Below, piece after piece: positions 38,386 through 46,449 of a DNA stretch of 64,000 nucleotides. The stretch's first letter is position 1; the number at the start of each line of letters is the position of its first letter. A program made the translations under genes and the position numbers. Location of the stretch: NCBI GenBank assembly GCA_028066055.1, contig JALCBY010000007.1:1-64000 (forward strand). The letters are read 5' to 3'. This DNA is from Hyphomicrobiaceae bacterium. Lineage in GTDB: Bacteria; Pseudomonadota; Alphaproteobacteria; Rhizobiales; Methyloligellaceae. Below the pieces are notes generated by a model that did no database searches, was not told where the DNA came from, and worked only from the letters and a program-made list of their open reading frames with translations.

Positions 38386-38775
38386 ATGACAGTCAACGAA
38401 CTTCAAAACGGCCAGCTGCGCCGCATTCTTCTCGCTGAAGACGACGACGATATGCGCAAGTTTCTCGTCAAGGCACTGCAGAATGCCGGCTATGAAGTAA
38501 CATCCTTCGGCAACGGGGCGGAAGCTTATGAGCGGTTGAAGGAGGAGCCCTTCACATTGCTCCTGACGGATATCGTCATGCCTGAAATGGACGGTATCGA
38601 GCTGGCCCGGCGTGCAGCCGACCTCGATCCGGACTTGAAGATCATGTTCATCACGGGTTTCGCCGCAGTAGCGCTCAATCCTGACAGCCAGGCCCCCAAG
38701 GATGCCAAGGTGCTCTCCAAGCCTTTCCATCTGCGGGATCTCGTCGGAGAAATCGAGCGGCTGCTCGAAGGCTGA
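38386..38775 (+). CDS. cpdR: CpdR single-domain response regulator
   Basis: A 129-aa receiver-only protein. In Caulobacter and rhizobia, CpdR recruits ClpXP for cell-cycle-dependent proteolysis, controlled by the CckA-ChpT phosphorelay. The receiver domain fills residues 12-127: acidic pocket AEDDDDM, phosphoacceptor Asp62 in LLTDIVMPEMDG, the conserved Thr in MFITGF and Lys in LSKPFHL. The start RRILLAEDDDDMRKF is characteristic of CpdR. AGGGCGG sits 5-6 bases before the ATG. It stands alone and upstream of tRNA-Val. Confidence 0.93.
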   Translation: MTVNELQNGQLRRILLAEDDDDMRKFLVKALQNAGYEVTSFGNGAEAYERLKEEPFTLLLTDIVMPEMDGIELARRAADLDPDLKIMFITGFAAVALNPDSQAPKDAKVLSKPFHLRDLVGEIERLLEG

Positions 38776-38889
38776 AACCTGTTGGCGGTCTGCACGCTCC
38801 AGGTCGCTTGCCTCACTCCATTAATCCCGATATATGACGGAGAGCCGTCTCGCATCTGCGGGGTTTGACCCGAATTGCGGTCGTGCGAC

Positions 38890-38965
38890 GGGCGATTAGC
38901 TCAGCTGGGAGAGCGCTTCGGTGACATCGAAGAGGTCGCAAGTTCAAGCCTTGCATCGCCCACCA
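38890..38965 (+). tRNA. tRNA-Val (anticodon GAC)
   Basis: A complete 76-base cloverleaf. The acceptor stem pairs GGGCGAT with ATCGCCC, followed by discriminator A and an encoded CCA. The D-arm contains TAGCTCAGCTGGGAGAGC. The anticodon stem CTTCG/CGAAG encloses the loop GTGACAT, giving anticodon GAC. The T-arm loop is GTTCAAG-like. No neighbouring RNA genes. Confidence 0.96.
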
Positions 38966-38976
38966 TTCTCCCAAAT

Positions 38977-41376
38977 CTAGGACGCCTTTTTCCGTTTCAC
39001 GGGCGCTGCCGCGCGCCGCCGGCTCTTGCTTCTTGCCGGACGTTTCGCCGGTGGAGATCGTTTGGCAGCCGGTGCTCGCTTGGCGGGCGCGGGGGTGGAT
39101 GCCTCTTTCACGAACCATTTGTCTGTGACCGTCAGGAGTGCCGGCAGAAACACCATGGCTCCAAGAAACGCGGTTATGAGGACAACGGATGAAATCTGGC
39201 CATAGAGCTGGACCATCGGCAACTCGCTGATCGCGGTGATGCCCACGCCGCTGATGAGGATGATCGTCGCGACCATGAGCACCGGTCCGACCGCAAGCAG
39301 CGTGCTGTGCACGGCTTTATCGATATCGGGCATTCTCTCGCGTTCCAGCCTGTATCGGTTCAGCACGTGGATCGTGCTGTCGACCGCGATCCCGAAGGCA
39401 ACCGTAAACGCGACGACGCTGGTGAACTGCAGGCCGTGGTGGTTGAGATAAAGGAAGGTGCCGCCCGCCGCGATGGGGAGCAGGTTCGGCGCGATCGAGA
39501 CGATCCCGTAACGCAGGGATCTCAGCGCAAATCCGATCAGTACGATAATCACCCCGATCGCCATCGCCAGGCTCTGATTGAGCTTGCCAATCATTTCGGT
39601 GCTGGAATAAGCGGACAAGGGCGTCAGACCGGTGACGTCGAATGTGACGCCCGGGTTGGCCGCCCGCAGCTTGTCCAGCCGGCCTTCAAGCGTATTCAGG
39701 ATCGGAATGAGCTGCGAGGAATCCATGGCCGGGAACTGCGCGGTGAGCAGCGCGGAATTGAATTCCTTGGAAGTCAGGCGCCGGCTGAGTGGTGAATTGG
39801 CTTTCTCGAGGAAGTTGAATACGTTGCCTCTGGATCCGTCGCTGCCCGACATCCACTCCTCGACATCGTGCAGGGAACTGACGGATGTGAAGGCCCGTTC
39901 CTCCTCAAGCGCATCATGCGCCTCGCGGATCACCTTCAGCGTATCGGGTGAATGCAGTTCGTGTGACGTCGGCCAGCGGATGATCAGATGCAGGCTGTTT
40001 GAACCGCCCAGATAGGTATCGATCTCCTGGATCGCGGCAAACGCGGCGTTTCCTTCCGGCAGGTTCTCCTGATAGCTGTATCGCGGTGTGTTCTGGGCGT
40101 AGAGCAACCCGGCGATGACCGTCACAACGACACCGGCGCCGGCTACAGCATAGGGCGACGCTGAAATCATTCGCGCGACGGCCTCGCTGAAGCGTATCGT
40201 GGCACGTCCGAACCAGTATTCACCCTGGCCGGCTGGCCGTTTGCGCGGTGTGCGCGCCAGGAAGATTGCCGACATGGCTGGGACGAGTGCAATCGTCGCG
40301 CAGTAGGCGATGGTCGTTCCGAGTGCCGCCGTCAGGCCGAACCGCGAAATGAATTCATGCGGAACCAGGGTGAGAGAGAGAAGCGCGAGCGTGGTCGTCA
40401 CCGAGGTCAGAACGCATGCCGGTCCGACCTCGAGCACGGCCGTATCGATGGCCTTCGCAAGATCCTGTCCTGACGCGATGTTCCGGCGGATGCCGAACAG
40501 CAGGTGCAACGCGTCCGAAAACACCAGAACGATAACGAGCACCGGAATGATGTTTGTCAGGACGTTGACCTCTTGCCCGACAATCGCCATGCAGCCTGCC
40601 AGCCAGATGACGGCGATGGCCGCGGGTGCGCCGGCCATGGCGACGTAAGCCCAGCGCCGGAAGAAAAACCAGCAAAGACCGAGGCAAAGCACAAGGCCGG
40701 CCAGTGCAAAACGGCCCTGATCACGCACAAGGGCGCCGATGATCTCCACGCGCAGGGCGGCGAGCCCGGTGATGCTGACCTTGAGACCGGTGCCCTCCAG
40801 AACGGTTTCGGAGATCTCGTCGATTTCATCGATAAGATTGCGCAGATCTTCCACGCCCCGCGCTTCAGGCTTGAGAGCGACCACGACAAGCGCCCTCTTC
40901 GCGTCCTCCGACAGAAGCTTGCTGGCGATAAGAGGATGCGCTTCCACTTTCTTTCGCAGCGCCTCGATATCCGTCTTATCCGTGATCTCCGCAGGGAACA
41001 GGGATTCGGCGTTGCCCTTCTGGTCTGGCGGATAGCGCGCGGAAAAGATCGAGAGAACAAAGTCGACGTCGGGCACCAGTCCCAGATCGAGGTGCAGGAA
41101 ACGCAGTGCGCTGAGTGCCTTTGGCTTGAAAATGTTGTCGCCGTCGACGACCAGCAGGATGTCGCGTCCGGATGCGGGATATTGTTTGCCGACTTCCTCC
41201 AGTACGGCAAAGCCTTCCGACTGCGAGCGGAAGATTTCGCGGATATCACTGGAGAACTCCAGCCGGGATGCAAAGAAAAGGAAAAACGGCAGCGTGAGCA
41301 CGAAAAAAAGCAGCGTCACCCGCGGGTGGCGTGCCGTCAGGAGTCCCAGTTTCTCGAGGCCAAAGCCCGCAGTCAT
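38977..41376 (-). CDS. MMPL/RND-superfamily membrane transporter
   Basis: Polytopic transporter of 799 aa with two halves, each made of one helix, a large periplasmic loop and five or six helices. The first helix is VTLLFFVLTLPFFLFFAS; later membrane blocks include LVIVLVFSDALHLLFGIRR and VVAFTVAFGIAVDSTIHVLNRYR, which carry the charged residues typical of RND proton relays. The layout resembles MMPL and HpnN-type lipid/hopanoid exporters. The last 45 residues are a cytoplasmic Lys/Arg/Ala/Pro-rich tail (AKRAPAAKRSPPAKRPARSK), resembling histone-H1-like repeats and unusual for the family. No membrane-fusion or outer-membrane partner is adjacent. Confidence 0.85.
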   Translation of the reverse strand: MTAGFGLEKLGLLTARHPRVTLLFFVLTLPFFLFFASRLEFSSDIREIFRSQSEGFAVLEEVGKQYPASGRDILLVVDGDNIFKPKALSALRFLHLDLGLVPDVDFVLSIFSARYPPDQKGNAESLFPAEITDKTDIEALRKKVEAHPLIASKLLSEDAKRALVVVALKPEARGVEDLRNLIDEIDEISETVLEGTGLKVSITGLAALRVEIIGALVRDQGRFALAGLVLCLGLCWFFFRRWAYVAMAGAPAAIAVIWLAGCMAIVGQEVNVLTNIIPVLVIVLVFSDALHLLFGIRRNIASGQDLAKAIDTAVLEVGPACVLTSVTTTLALLSLTLVPHEFISRFGLTAALGTTIAYCATIALVPAMSAIFLARTPRKRPAGQGEYWFGRATIRFSEAVARMISASPYAVAGAGVVVTVIAGLLYAQNTPRYSYQENLPEGNAAFAAIQEIDTYLGGSNSLHLIIRWPTSHELHSPDTLKVIREAHDALEEERAFTSVSSLHDVEEWMSGSDGSRGNVFNFLEKANSPLSRRLTSKEFNSALLTAQFPAMDSSQLIPILNTLEGRLDKLRAANPGVTFDVTGLTPLSAYSSTEMIGKLNQSLAMAIGVIIVLIGFALRSLRYGIVSIAPNLLPIAAGGTFLYLNHHGLQFTSVVAFTVAFGIAVDSTIHVLNRYRLERERMPDIDKAVHSTLLAVGPVLMVATIILISGVGITAISELPMVQLYGQISSVVLITAFLGAMVFLPALLTVTDKWFVKEASTPAPAKRAPAAKRSPPAKRPARSKSRRRAAAPVKRKKAS

Positions 41377-41777
41377 GTCCGGATTATCCTCAAGTCTCTC
41401 GGGGTGTTTCGTGACGTCGTGCCGACGCGGTAATTCGGCATCGGCTTGATTGGCGGCAACGCACTGCTTCCGGCAGTCGATCGATCAATATTTACTGGCC
41501 ACCAACGGGTCGCGTCTCTCTAGCAGGCTGACGGCGCAAGGCCAAGTTTAAAGATTGAGTGGGTGCTGAGCCGAACCGCCTTAATTATCATAATAAATTA
41601 GTCGAAAAGTGAGTGTTCAGCCTGTTGACTCCCTTACGCCTCTCGCGGAGAGTGAGCCCCGAGCAGTTGCCGGGCACGCATAGGTGTCAATCAACGCTGC
41701 TTAGTTGGCCCGTGAACTTGGGGTTCCGGGCCTGAAATGTGACGTTTTTGTATGTGTCATCTTAGGGAGGAGTACTC
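41377..41777. other. Intergenic region upstream of aapJ
   Basis: A 401-base divergent gap with an AT-rich centre. AGCAGGCTGA (41522-41531) and TCAGCCTGTT (41617-41626) form a 9/10 inverted repeat about 105 bases apart, flanking TTAATTATCATAATAAATTA, which is itself partly self-complementary. This could be a short folded element, a MITE-like remnant or part of the leader of the aap transcript. AGGGAGGAG close to the aapJ ATG is a strong ribosome site. Confidence 0.4.
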
Positions 41778-42797
41778 ATGAAACGCTATTTGCTTGGAGC
41801 AACTGCTGCTCTGGCAATGATCGGTGCAACGGCTGCGAATGCCGGCACGCTCGACGACGTGAAAGCACGCGGCGAGCTGATTTGCATCGTGAACACGGGC
41901 CTGCCGGGTTTCTCGTTTACGGATGAGAGTGGCAAGTGGCAGGGCTTTGACGTTGATCATTGCCGAGCCGTAGCCGCCGCCATTTTCGGCGATCCGAACA
42001 AGGTCAAGTACAAGCCTGCGACCGGTAAGACACGTTTCACCATCCTGAATTCGGGTGAGGGTGACGTGATCTTCCGCAACACGACCTGGACATTCGTGCG
42101 TGACGTCGACGTCAAGCTCGCGTTCCAGGGCACCAACTACTATGACGGTCAGGGCTTCATGGTTCCCAAGAAACTGGGCGTGAAGAGCGCCAAGGAGCTC
42201 GACGGCGCATCGGTTTGCATTCAGACGGGTACGACGACGGAATTGAACCTGGCTGACTTCTTCCGGTCCAACAAGATCAAGTATGAGCCGGTTCCGATCG
42301 AGTCGAACGAGGAAGCACGGACGAACTATCTTGCCGGCCGTTGCGACGTTTACACCACGGACGCATCGGGCCTCGCGGCAACGCGCGCGACCTTCAAGGA
42401 TCCGCAGAACCACGTGATCCTGCCGGAGATCATCTCCAAGGAACCGCTCGGTCCGGCCACGCGGCACGGCGACGACCAGTGGAGCGACATCATCCGCTGG
42501 ACGACCAATGCTCTTGTTGCTGCCGAAGAACTCGGCATCACCCAGAAGAACGTTGGTGAGCTCGGCGCAAAGGCGACCGACAATCCTGAAATCAACCGTC
42601 TGCTCGGCACCGAGGGCAACCTCGGCGGTATGCTCGGCCTTGACAAGGACTGGGCTGCGAAAGCCATCAAGGCCGTTGGCAACTATGGCGAGATCTTCGA
42701 CCGCAATATCGGACCGAAGACGCCGATTGGCCTGGAGCGTGGCCTCAACGCGCTGTGGACCGACGGCGGCCTGCAATACACGCCTCCGTTCCGGTAG
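41778..42797 (+). CDS. aapJ: General L-amino acid ABC transporter, periplasmic binding protein
   Basis: Solute-binding protein of the broad-specificity L-amino acid permease, 339 aa. A signal peptide (LLGATAALAMIGATAANA) is followed by GTLDDVKARGELICIVNTGLPGF-type text, FDVDHCRAVAAAIFGD, FTILNSGEGDVIFRNTTWT, CIQTGTTTELNLADFF and the C-terminal GLQYTPPFR that is characteristic of AapJ. A strong AGGGAGGAG ribosome site and an isolated promoter region suit high expression. The permease genes aapQ and aapM follow on the same strand after a 188-base gap containing a hairpin. Confidence 0.96.
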   Translation: MKRYLLGATAALAMIGATAANAGTLDDVKARGELICIVNTGLPGFSFTDESGKWQGFDVDHCRAVAAAIFGDPNKVKYKPATGKTRFTILNSGEGDVIFRNTTWTFVRDVDVKLAFQGTNYYDGQGFMVPKKLGVKSAKELDGASVCIQTGTTTELNLADFFRSNKIKYEPVPIESNEEARTNYLAGRCDVYTTDASGLAATRATFKDPQNHVILPEIISKEPLGPATRHGDDQWSDIIRWTTNALVAAEELGITQKNVGELGAKATDNPEINRLLGTEGNLGGMLGLDKDWAAKAIKAVGNYGEIFDRNIGPKTPIGLERGLNALWTDGGLQYTPPFR

Positions 42798-42833
42798 GCC
42801 GTTTAACTTGTTGCAGGTCTAAGCCTGCAATTC

Positions 42834-42861
42834 GCCGTACCGGGCCTCGGCCCGGTACGGC
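42834..42861 (+). terminator. Intercistronic hairpin between aapJ and aapQ
   Basis: A 12-bp stem (GCCGTACCGGGC with its exact complement) and a 4-base CTCG loop, 37 bases past the aapJ stop. There is no T run, so it is more likely an RNA-stabilising or partial attenuation element that keeps binding-protein mRNA above permease mRNA, as is common for ABC operons. Direction follows the operon. Confidence 0.6.
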
Positions 42862-42985
42862 AACGACCAACCGCTCGGGCGGTTACGGGGAGGCTGGCGG
42901 AAACCCGCCGGCAGACAAATTGCGGGCCTTGGGGAAGGGGTTCGCGCAAACGACAGGTGACACTTCTTTTTGCTAGCAAACACGG

Positions 42986-44218
42986 GTGGGGGTCTTGGCT
43001 TCAATTGATTCGACGGCGCGATCCGCGCAAACGGACGACGGGCAGAGAAACATTATCGCCCGCCTCTGGTACGACAAAGAGACGCGCAGCATAATCCTGC
43101 AGATTATCACGCTCGCACTTCTCGTCGCATTCATCGCCTACATCACTACGAATGCGATCGCCAATCTCAAGCTGCTCGGAAAGACGTTCAGCTTCGATTT
43201 CCTGAACGATCCGGCGCACTACGACATCAACCAGACGCTTGTTGAGTACTCGTCCACGAGCACGCACTTCCGGGCGATGGTCGTCGGGATCCTGAACACG
43301 CTTCTTGTGGCATTCTGTGGCGTCATCCTTGCCACCATTCTCGGCTTTATATTCGGTGTTTTACGACTGTCGCCAAACTGGCTTGTCAGCCGCATCGTCT
43401 ACTGTTTCATCGAGTTCACCCGCAACGTTCCGGTGTTGCTGCAGATTCTGCTGGTCCACGGAATTGTGGTGCATTTGCTGCCCCAGCCGCGGGTCGCGCA
43501 GGAGTCCGCCAACATTGCGAACTCCATCTTCTTCACCAATCGCGGCGTGTTCGCACCCATGCCGATACCGGAAGCGGGGTTCAACATCGTAATCGGCGCA
43601 TTTTTGGCGGCCATTGTGTTCGCGGTCGTGTTTGCCAAATGGGCGAAAGCCAAACAGGACGCGACCGGTCAGCATCTCCCGGTATTCTGGATATGCACCG
43701 GCGCGATCATCGGCGCGCCGTTGCTGTTGTATCTGATGCTCGGCATGCCTCTTGCCTGGGATATGCCAGCCCTTAAGGGCTTTAACTTCCGCGGCGGCTT
43801 CGTGATCCGTCCCGAGTTTCTTGCTCTCTGGCTGGCGCTGGCGTTCTACACGTCCGCATTCATTGCGGAGATCGTTCGCGCCGGCATTCTCGCGGTGAGC
43901 AAAGGGCAGTGGGAGGCCGCGTCCGCATTGGGACTGCCCCGCGGCAGAACGCTCAATCTGGTGATCATTCCGCAAGCGCTGCGCGTCATCGTACCACCGC
44001 TGACGAGCCAGTATCTGAACCTCACCAAGAACTCGTCCCTGGCGATTGCGATCGGGTACATGGATGTCGTGGCTACCATCGGCGGTATTTCACTGATGCA
44101 GACGGGCAAGGAGATGGAGACGATGATCATCGTCATCCTGTTCTACCTCTGTGTCTCGCTCACCATTTCCGCGTTCATGAACTGGTACAACCGGCGCATC
44201 AAGCTGGTGGAAAGATAG
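42986..44218 (+). CDS. aapQ: General L-amino acid ABC transporter permease AapQ
   Basis: Inner-membrane permease of 410 aa. It has about eight helices, starting with IILQIITLALLVAFIAYI. Near the middle are GILNTLLVAFCGVILATILGF and FIEFTRNVPVLLQILL; near the C-terminus is the EAA loop EAASALGLPRGRTLNLVIIPQALR that docks the ATPase. A large loop after FFTNRGVFAPMPIPEAGF is typical of AapQ as opposed to simple HisQ-type permeases. The GTG at 42986 is reported; a TTG at 42995, following GGTGGGGG, is an equally plausible start. aapM begins 15 bases after the stop. Confidence 0.94.
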   Translation: MGVLASIDSTARSAQTDDGQRNIIARLWYDKETRSIILQIITLALLVAFIAYITTNAIANLKLLGKTFSFDFLNDPAHYDINQTLVEYSSTSTHFRAMVVGILNTLLVAFCGVILATILGFIFGVLRLSPNWLVSRIVYCFIEFTRNVPVLLQILLVHGIVVHLLPQPRVAQESANIANSIFFTNRGVFAPMPIPEAGFNIVIGAFLAAIVFAVVFAKWAKAKQDATGQHLPVFWICTGAIIGAPLLLYLMLGMPLAWDMPALKGFNFRGGFVIRPEFLALWLALAFYTSAFIAEIVRAGILAVSKGQWEAASALGLPRGRTLNLVIIPQALRVIVPPLTSQYLNLTKNSSLAIAIGYMDVVATIGGISLMQTGKEMETMIIVILFYLCVSLTISAFMNWYNRRIKLVER

Positions 44219-44233
44219 GGGGGAGCGGAAACA

Positions 44234-45355
44234 ATGGCTGATACAACTGCAACACAACGCTACGAACCCGGAAAACACCCGGAACTCCCGCCGCCACGGT
44301 TGGCGTCAGGACCAATCTATTGGGTCAGGGAGAACCTCCTTTCCAGCTGGTACAACGTCTTTCTCACCTTCATAGGCGTGTGGTTTCTCTGGACGATTGT
44401 GCCGCCGCTTCTGAACTGGGGCCTGTTCGATGCAGTATTCGAGGCGGCCGACCGTGCCGGCTGCCAGGCCTTGGGTGACGGCGCCTGCTGGGCTTTCATC
44501 AGCGAGCGCTACAAGCTCTTTATTTACGGGTTTTACCCCGAGGAAGAGCGCTGGCGGGTCATCCTCGCCTTCGTCCTGCTTTTCGTCGCTCTCGGCCCAT
44601 TGCTGTTCGACAAGTTCCCCTCTCGCGGCAAGGCAATGCTGTTTTCCCTTGCCTATCCGTTCATTGCCGCCTGGCTGCTGCTCGGCGGGTTCGGATTGAC
44701 GCCGGTCGGTACGGATCAGTTCGGCGGCACGCTGCTCAACATCATCGTCGGTGTCACGGGTATCGCCTTTTCACTGCCAATCGGCATTCTGCTCGCGCTC
44801 GGGCGCGCATCGGACATGCCGGCCGTTCGCGTGATCTGTGTTGCATTCATCGAGTTTATCCGTGGCGTTCCGCTCATCACGCTGCTGTTCGTGGCCTCGA
44901 CCATGCTGAGCTATTTCCTGCCGCCCGGTACGAGCTTCGATCTGTTGTTGCGCGTGCTGATCATGGTGACGCTGTTCTCGTCCGGATACATGGCGGAGGT
45001 GATCCGTGGTGGCTTGCAGGCCATCCCGCGCGGCCAGTATGAGGCGGCCGATTCCATGGGGCTCAAATACTGGCAGTCCATGCGCCTGATCGTGTTGCCG
45101 CAGGCGTTGAAGATCTCCATTCCGGGCATCGTCAACACCTTCATCGGACTGTTCAAGGATACGACGCTGGTCATCATCATCGGGCTGCTCGACATCCTTG
45201 GCATGGGCCGCGCTTCGCTGGCCGATTCCAAGTGGGCCGGCCTGTCCAACGAGGTCTATATATCAATTGCCGTGTTCTTCTTCCTGTTCTGCTTCGCGAT
45301 GTCACGCTATTCGCTGTATCTCGAAAGCAAGCTGGAGACGGGACACCGCACTTAG
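44234..45355 (+). CDS. aapM: General L-amino acid ABC transporter permease AapM
   Basis: Second permease subunit, 373 aa, expected to form a heterodimer with AapQ. GGGAG lies upstream of the ATG. Visible: a first helix YNVFLTFIGVWFLWTIV, several central helices, VICVAFIEFIRGVPLITLLF, the EAA loop YEAADSMGLKYWQSMRLIVLPQALK and FIGLFKDTTLVIIIGLLDILG. The operon would normally continue with aapP, the ATPase, but here two hairpins follow and then an unrelated gene; no ATP-binding cassette gene is present anywhere in the window. Confidence 0.95.
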   Translation: MADTTATQRYEPGKHPELPPPRLASGPIYWVRENLLSSWYNVFLTFIGVWFLWTIVPPLLNWGLFDAVFEAADRAGCQALGDGACWAFISERYKLFIYGFYPEEERWRVILAFVLLFVALGPLLFDKFPSRGKAMLFSLAYPFIAAWLLLGGFGLTPVGTDQFGGTLLNIIVGVTGIAFSLPIGILLALGRASDMPAVRVICVAFIEFIRGVPLITLLFVASTMLSYFLPPGTSFDLLLRVLIMVTLFSSGYMAEVIRGGLQAIPRGQYEAADSMGLKYWQSMRLIVLPQALKISIPGIVNTFIGLFKDTTLVIIIGLLDILGMGRASLADSKWAGLSNEVYISIAVFFFLFCFAMSRYSLYLESKLETGHRT

Positions 45356-45373
45356 GACATCCGCATCCGGGCA

Positions 45374-45432
45374 GCTGCGCCGGTTAACAGCTGGCGCAGC
45401 CGGTCCCAAGGGATTGTTGACATTGGGACCGG
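45374..45432 (+). terminator. Tandem hairpins downstream of aapM
   Basis: Two adjacent stems: GCTGCGCC/GGCGCAGC (45374-45381 with 45393-45400) and CCGGTCCCAA/TTGGGACCGG (45400-45409 with 45423-45432). Neither is followed by a long T run (next bases CCCTCC). They probably end or stabilise the aapJQM transcript. Confidence 0.55.
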
Positions 45433-45512
45433 CCCTCCATATGTTCCGGGCGGTTTCCGTGCGCGGGATATCTCGGCGCATTGCGGAAGTTTATATGTAA
45501 GAGGCAGCACTG

Positions 45513-45638
45513 ATGAAGGTCAGGAATTCCATACGCTCATTGCGCAAACGGCACCGGGCCAACCAGGTGGTGCGCCGGCGTGGCCGCCTCTATGTCATCA
45601 ACAAGGTGAACCGCCGCTTCAAGGCGCGCCAGGGCTAA
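45513..45638 (+). CDS. rpmJ: 50S ribosomal protein bL36, zinc-free type B
   Basis: A 41-residue basic protein: [19 protein letters not shown], then [22 protein letters not shown]. This is the bL36 type B (YkgO) form, in which the four zinc-binding residues of type A are missing. Length and ending are normal. GAGG lies about 11 bases upstream of the ATG. The gene is a single unit with its own terminator at 45670. Confidence 0.95.
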   Translation: MKVRNSIRSLRKRHRANQVVRRRGRLYVINKVNRRFKARQG

Positions 45639-45669
45639 GTTCCCGTTTTTCCATGTTGCTGAATAAATT

Positions 45670-45715
45670 ACCGTGAACCCGGCCGTTTCCGCATGGCTGG
45701 ATCACGGTGTTTTTC
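45670..45715 (+). terminator. Rho-independent terminator after rpmJ
   Basis: Outer stem ACCGTGA/TCACGGT (45670-45676 with 45702-45708) and an inner stem CCGGCC/GGCTGG with one G-T pair, followed by GTTTTTCTTT. It fits a terminator for the small ribosomal-protein gene. Confidence 0.75.
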
Positions 45716-45753
45716 TTTGACGTGTATGCTGCGGGCGACCTAATCTTTGCCCC

Positions 45754-46410
45754 ATGATGTCTTTGCTCAAGCGGACTGTTCTTGCCGTTACCGTTGCCGT
45801 ATTTACCGGGCTCGGTGCGACGGTGGCCGGAATTGCACAGACGGCCCCCGAACCGCCGCGGAAACCGCAGAACAAGCCCGATCAGAAGAACTTGCTGCTC
45901 AAGGAGGTCCCTGACGCCGCCAAGGACCGCAAGCAACTGCTCAAGGATCTCTATACGCGCCTTGGCCAGAGCGAAGACGGCGAAAACTCCAAGATGGTGG
46001 CGACCGCGATTGAACGGCTCTGGCTCCATTCCGGGAGCGACACGGTCGATCTGTTGATGAAGCGCGTCGGCGACCTGATGGTAAAGGAGGAGTTCGACGT
46101 CGCGCTCCAGATCCTGGACTCGGTGGTCGAGATGGCGCCCGATTTCCCCGAAGGCTGGAATCGCCGCGCGGCGGTCTATTTCCAGAAGAAGGACTATGGA
46201 AAGTCCCTGGAAAACCTTCGTTACGCCCTCGCGATCGACCCGTCGCACTACAAGGCGATCCAGGGATTGGGGCTGTTGATGCAGGAGATGGGCGAGAAAG
46301 AAGCGGCACTCAGGGCGTATCGTGAAGCGCTGAAGGTCCATCCACACATGGACGATGTGCGACAATCCGAAAAAGAGCTCGCGCGCGAAGTGGAAGGACA
46401 GGGGATCTGA
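45754..46410 (+). CDS. Periplasmic TPR-repeat protein
   Basis: A 218-aa exported protein. The N-terminal signal (LAVTVAVFTGLGATVAGIAQ) is followed by a Pro/Lys-rich linker. From about residue 90 onward there are tetratricopeptide repeats, visible as FDVALQILDSVVEMAPDFPEGWNR-type units, then YGKSLENLRYALAIDPSHYKA and EAALRAYREALKVHPHM with the usual A/P pattern and 34-residue spacing. TPR proteins mediate protein contacts; no specific function can be given. It is a plus-strand single gene, convergent with pyk. Confidence 0.85.
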   Translation: MMSLLKRTVLAVTVAVFTGLGATVAGIAQTAPEPPRKPQNKPDQKNLLLKEVPDAAKDRKQLLKDLYTRLGQSEDGENSKMVATAIERLWLHSGSDTVDLLMKRVGDLMVKEEFDVALQILDSVVEMAPDFPEGWNRRAAVYFQKKDYGKSLENLRYALAIDPSHYKAIQGLGLLMQEMGEKEAALRAYREALKVHPHMDDVRQSEKELAREVEGQGI

Positions 46411-46449
46411 TCCGCCAGTCCGTTTTCCCTGCTCGCACGGCTTTGTGCT

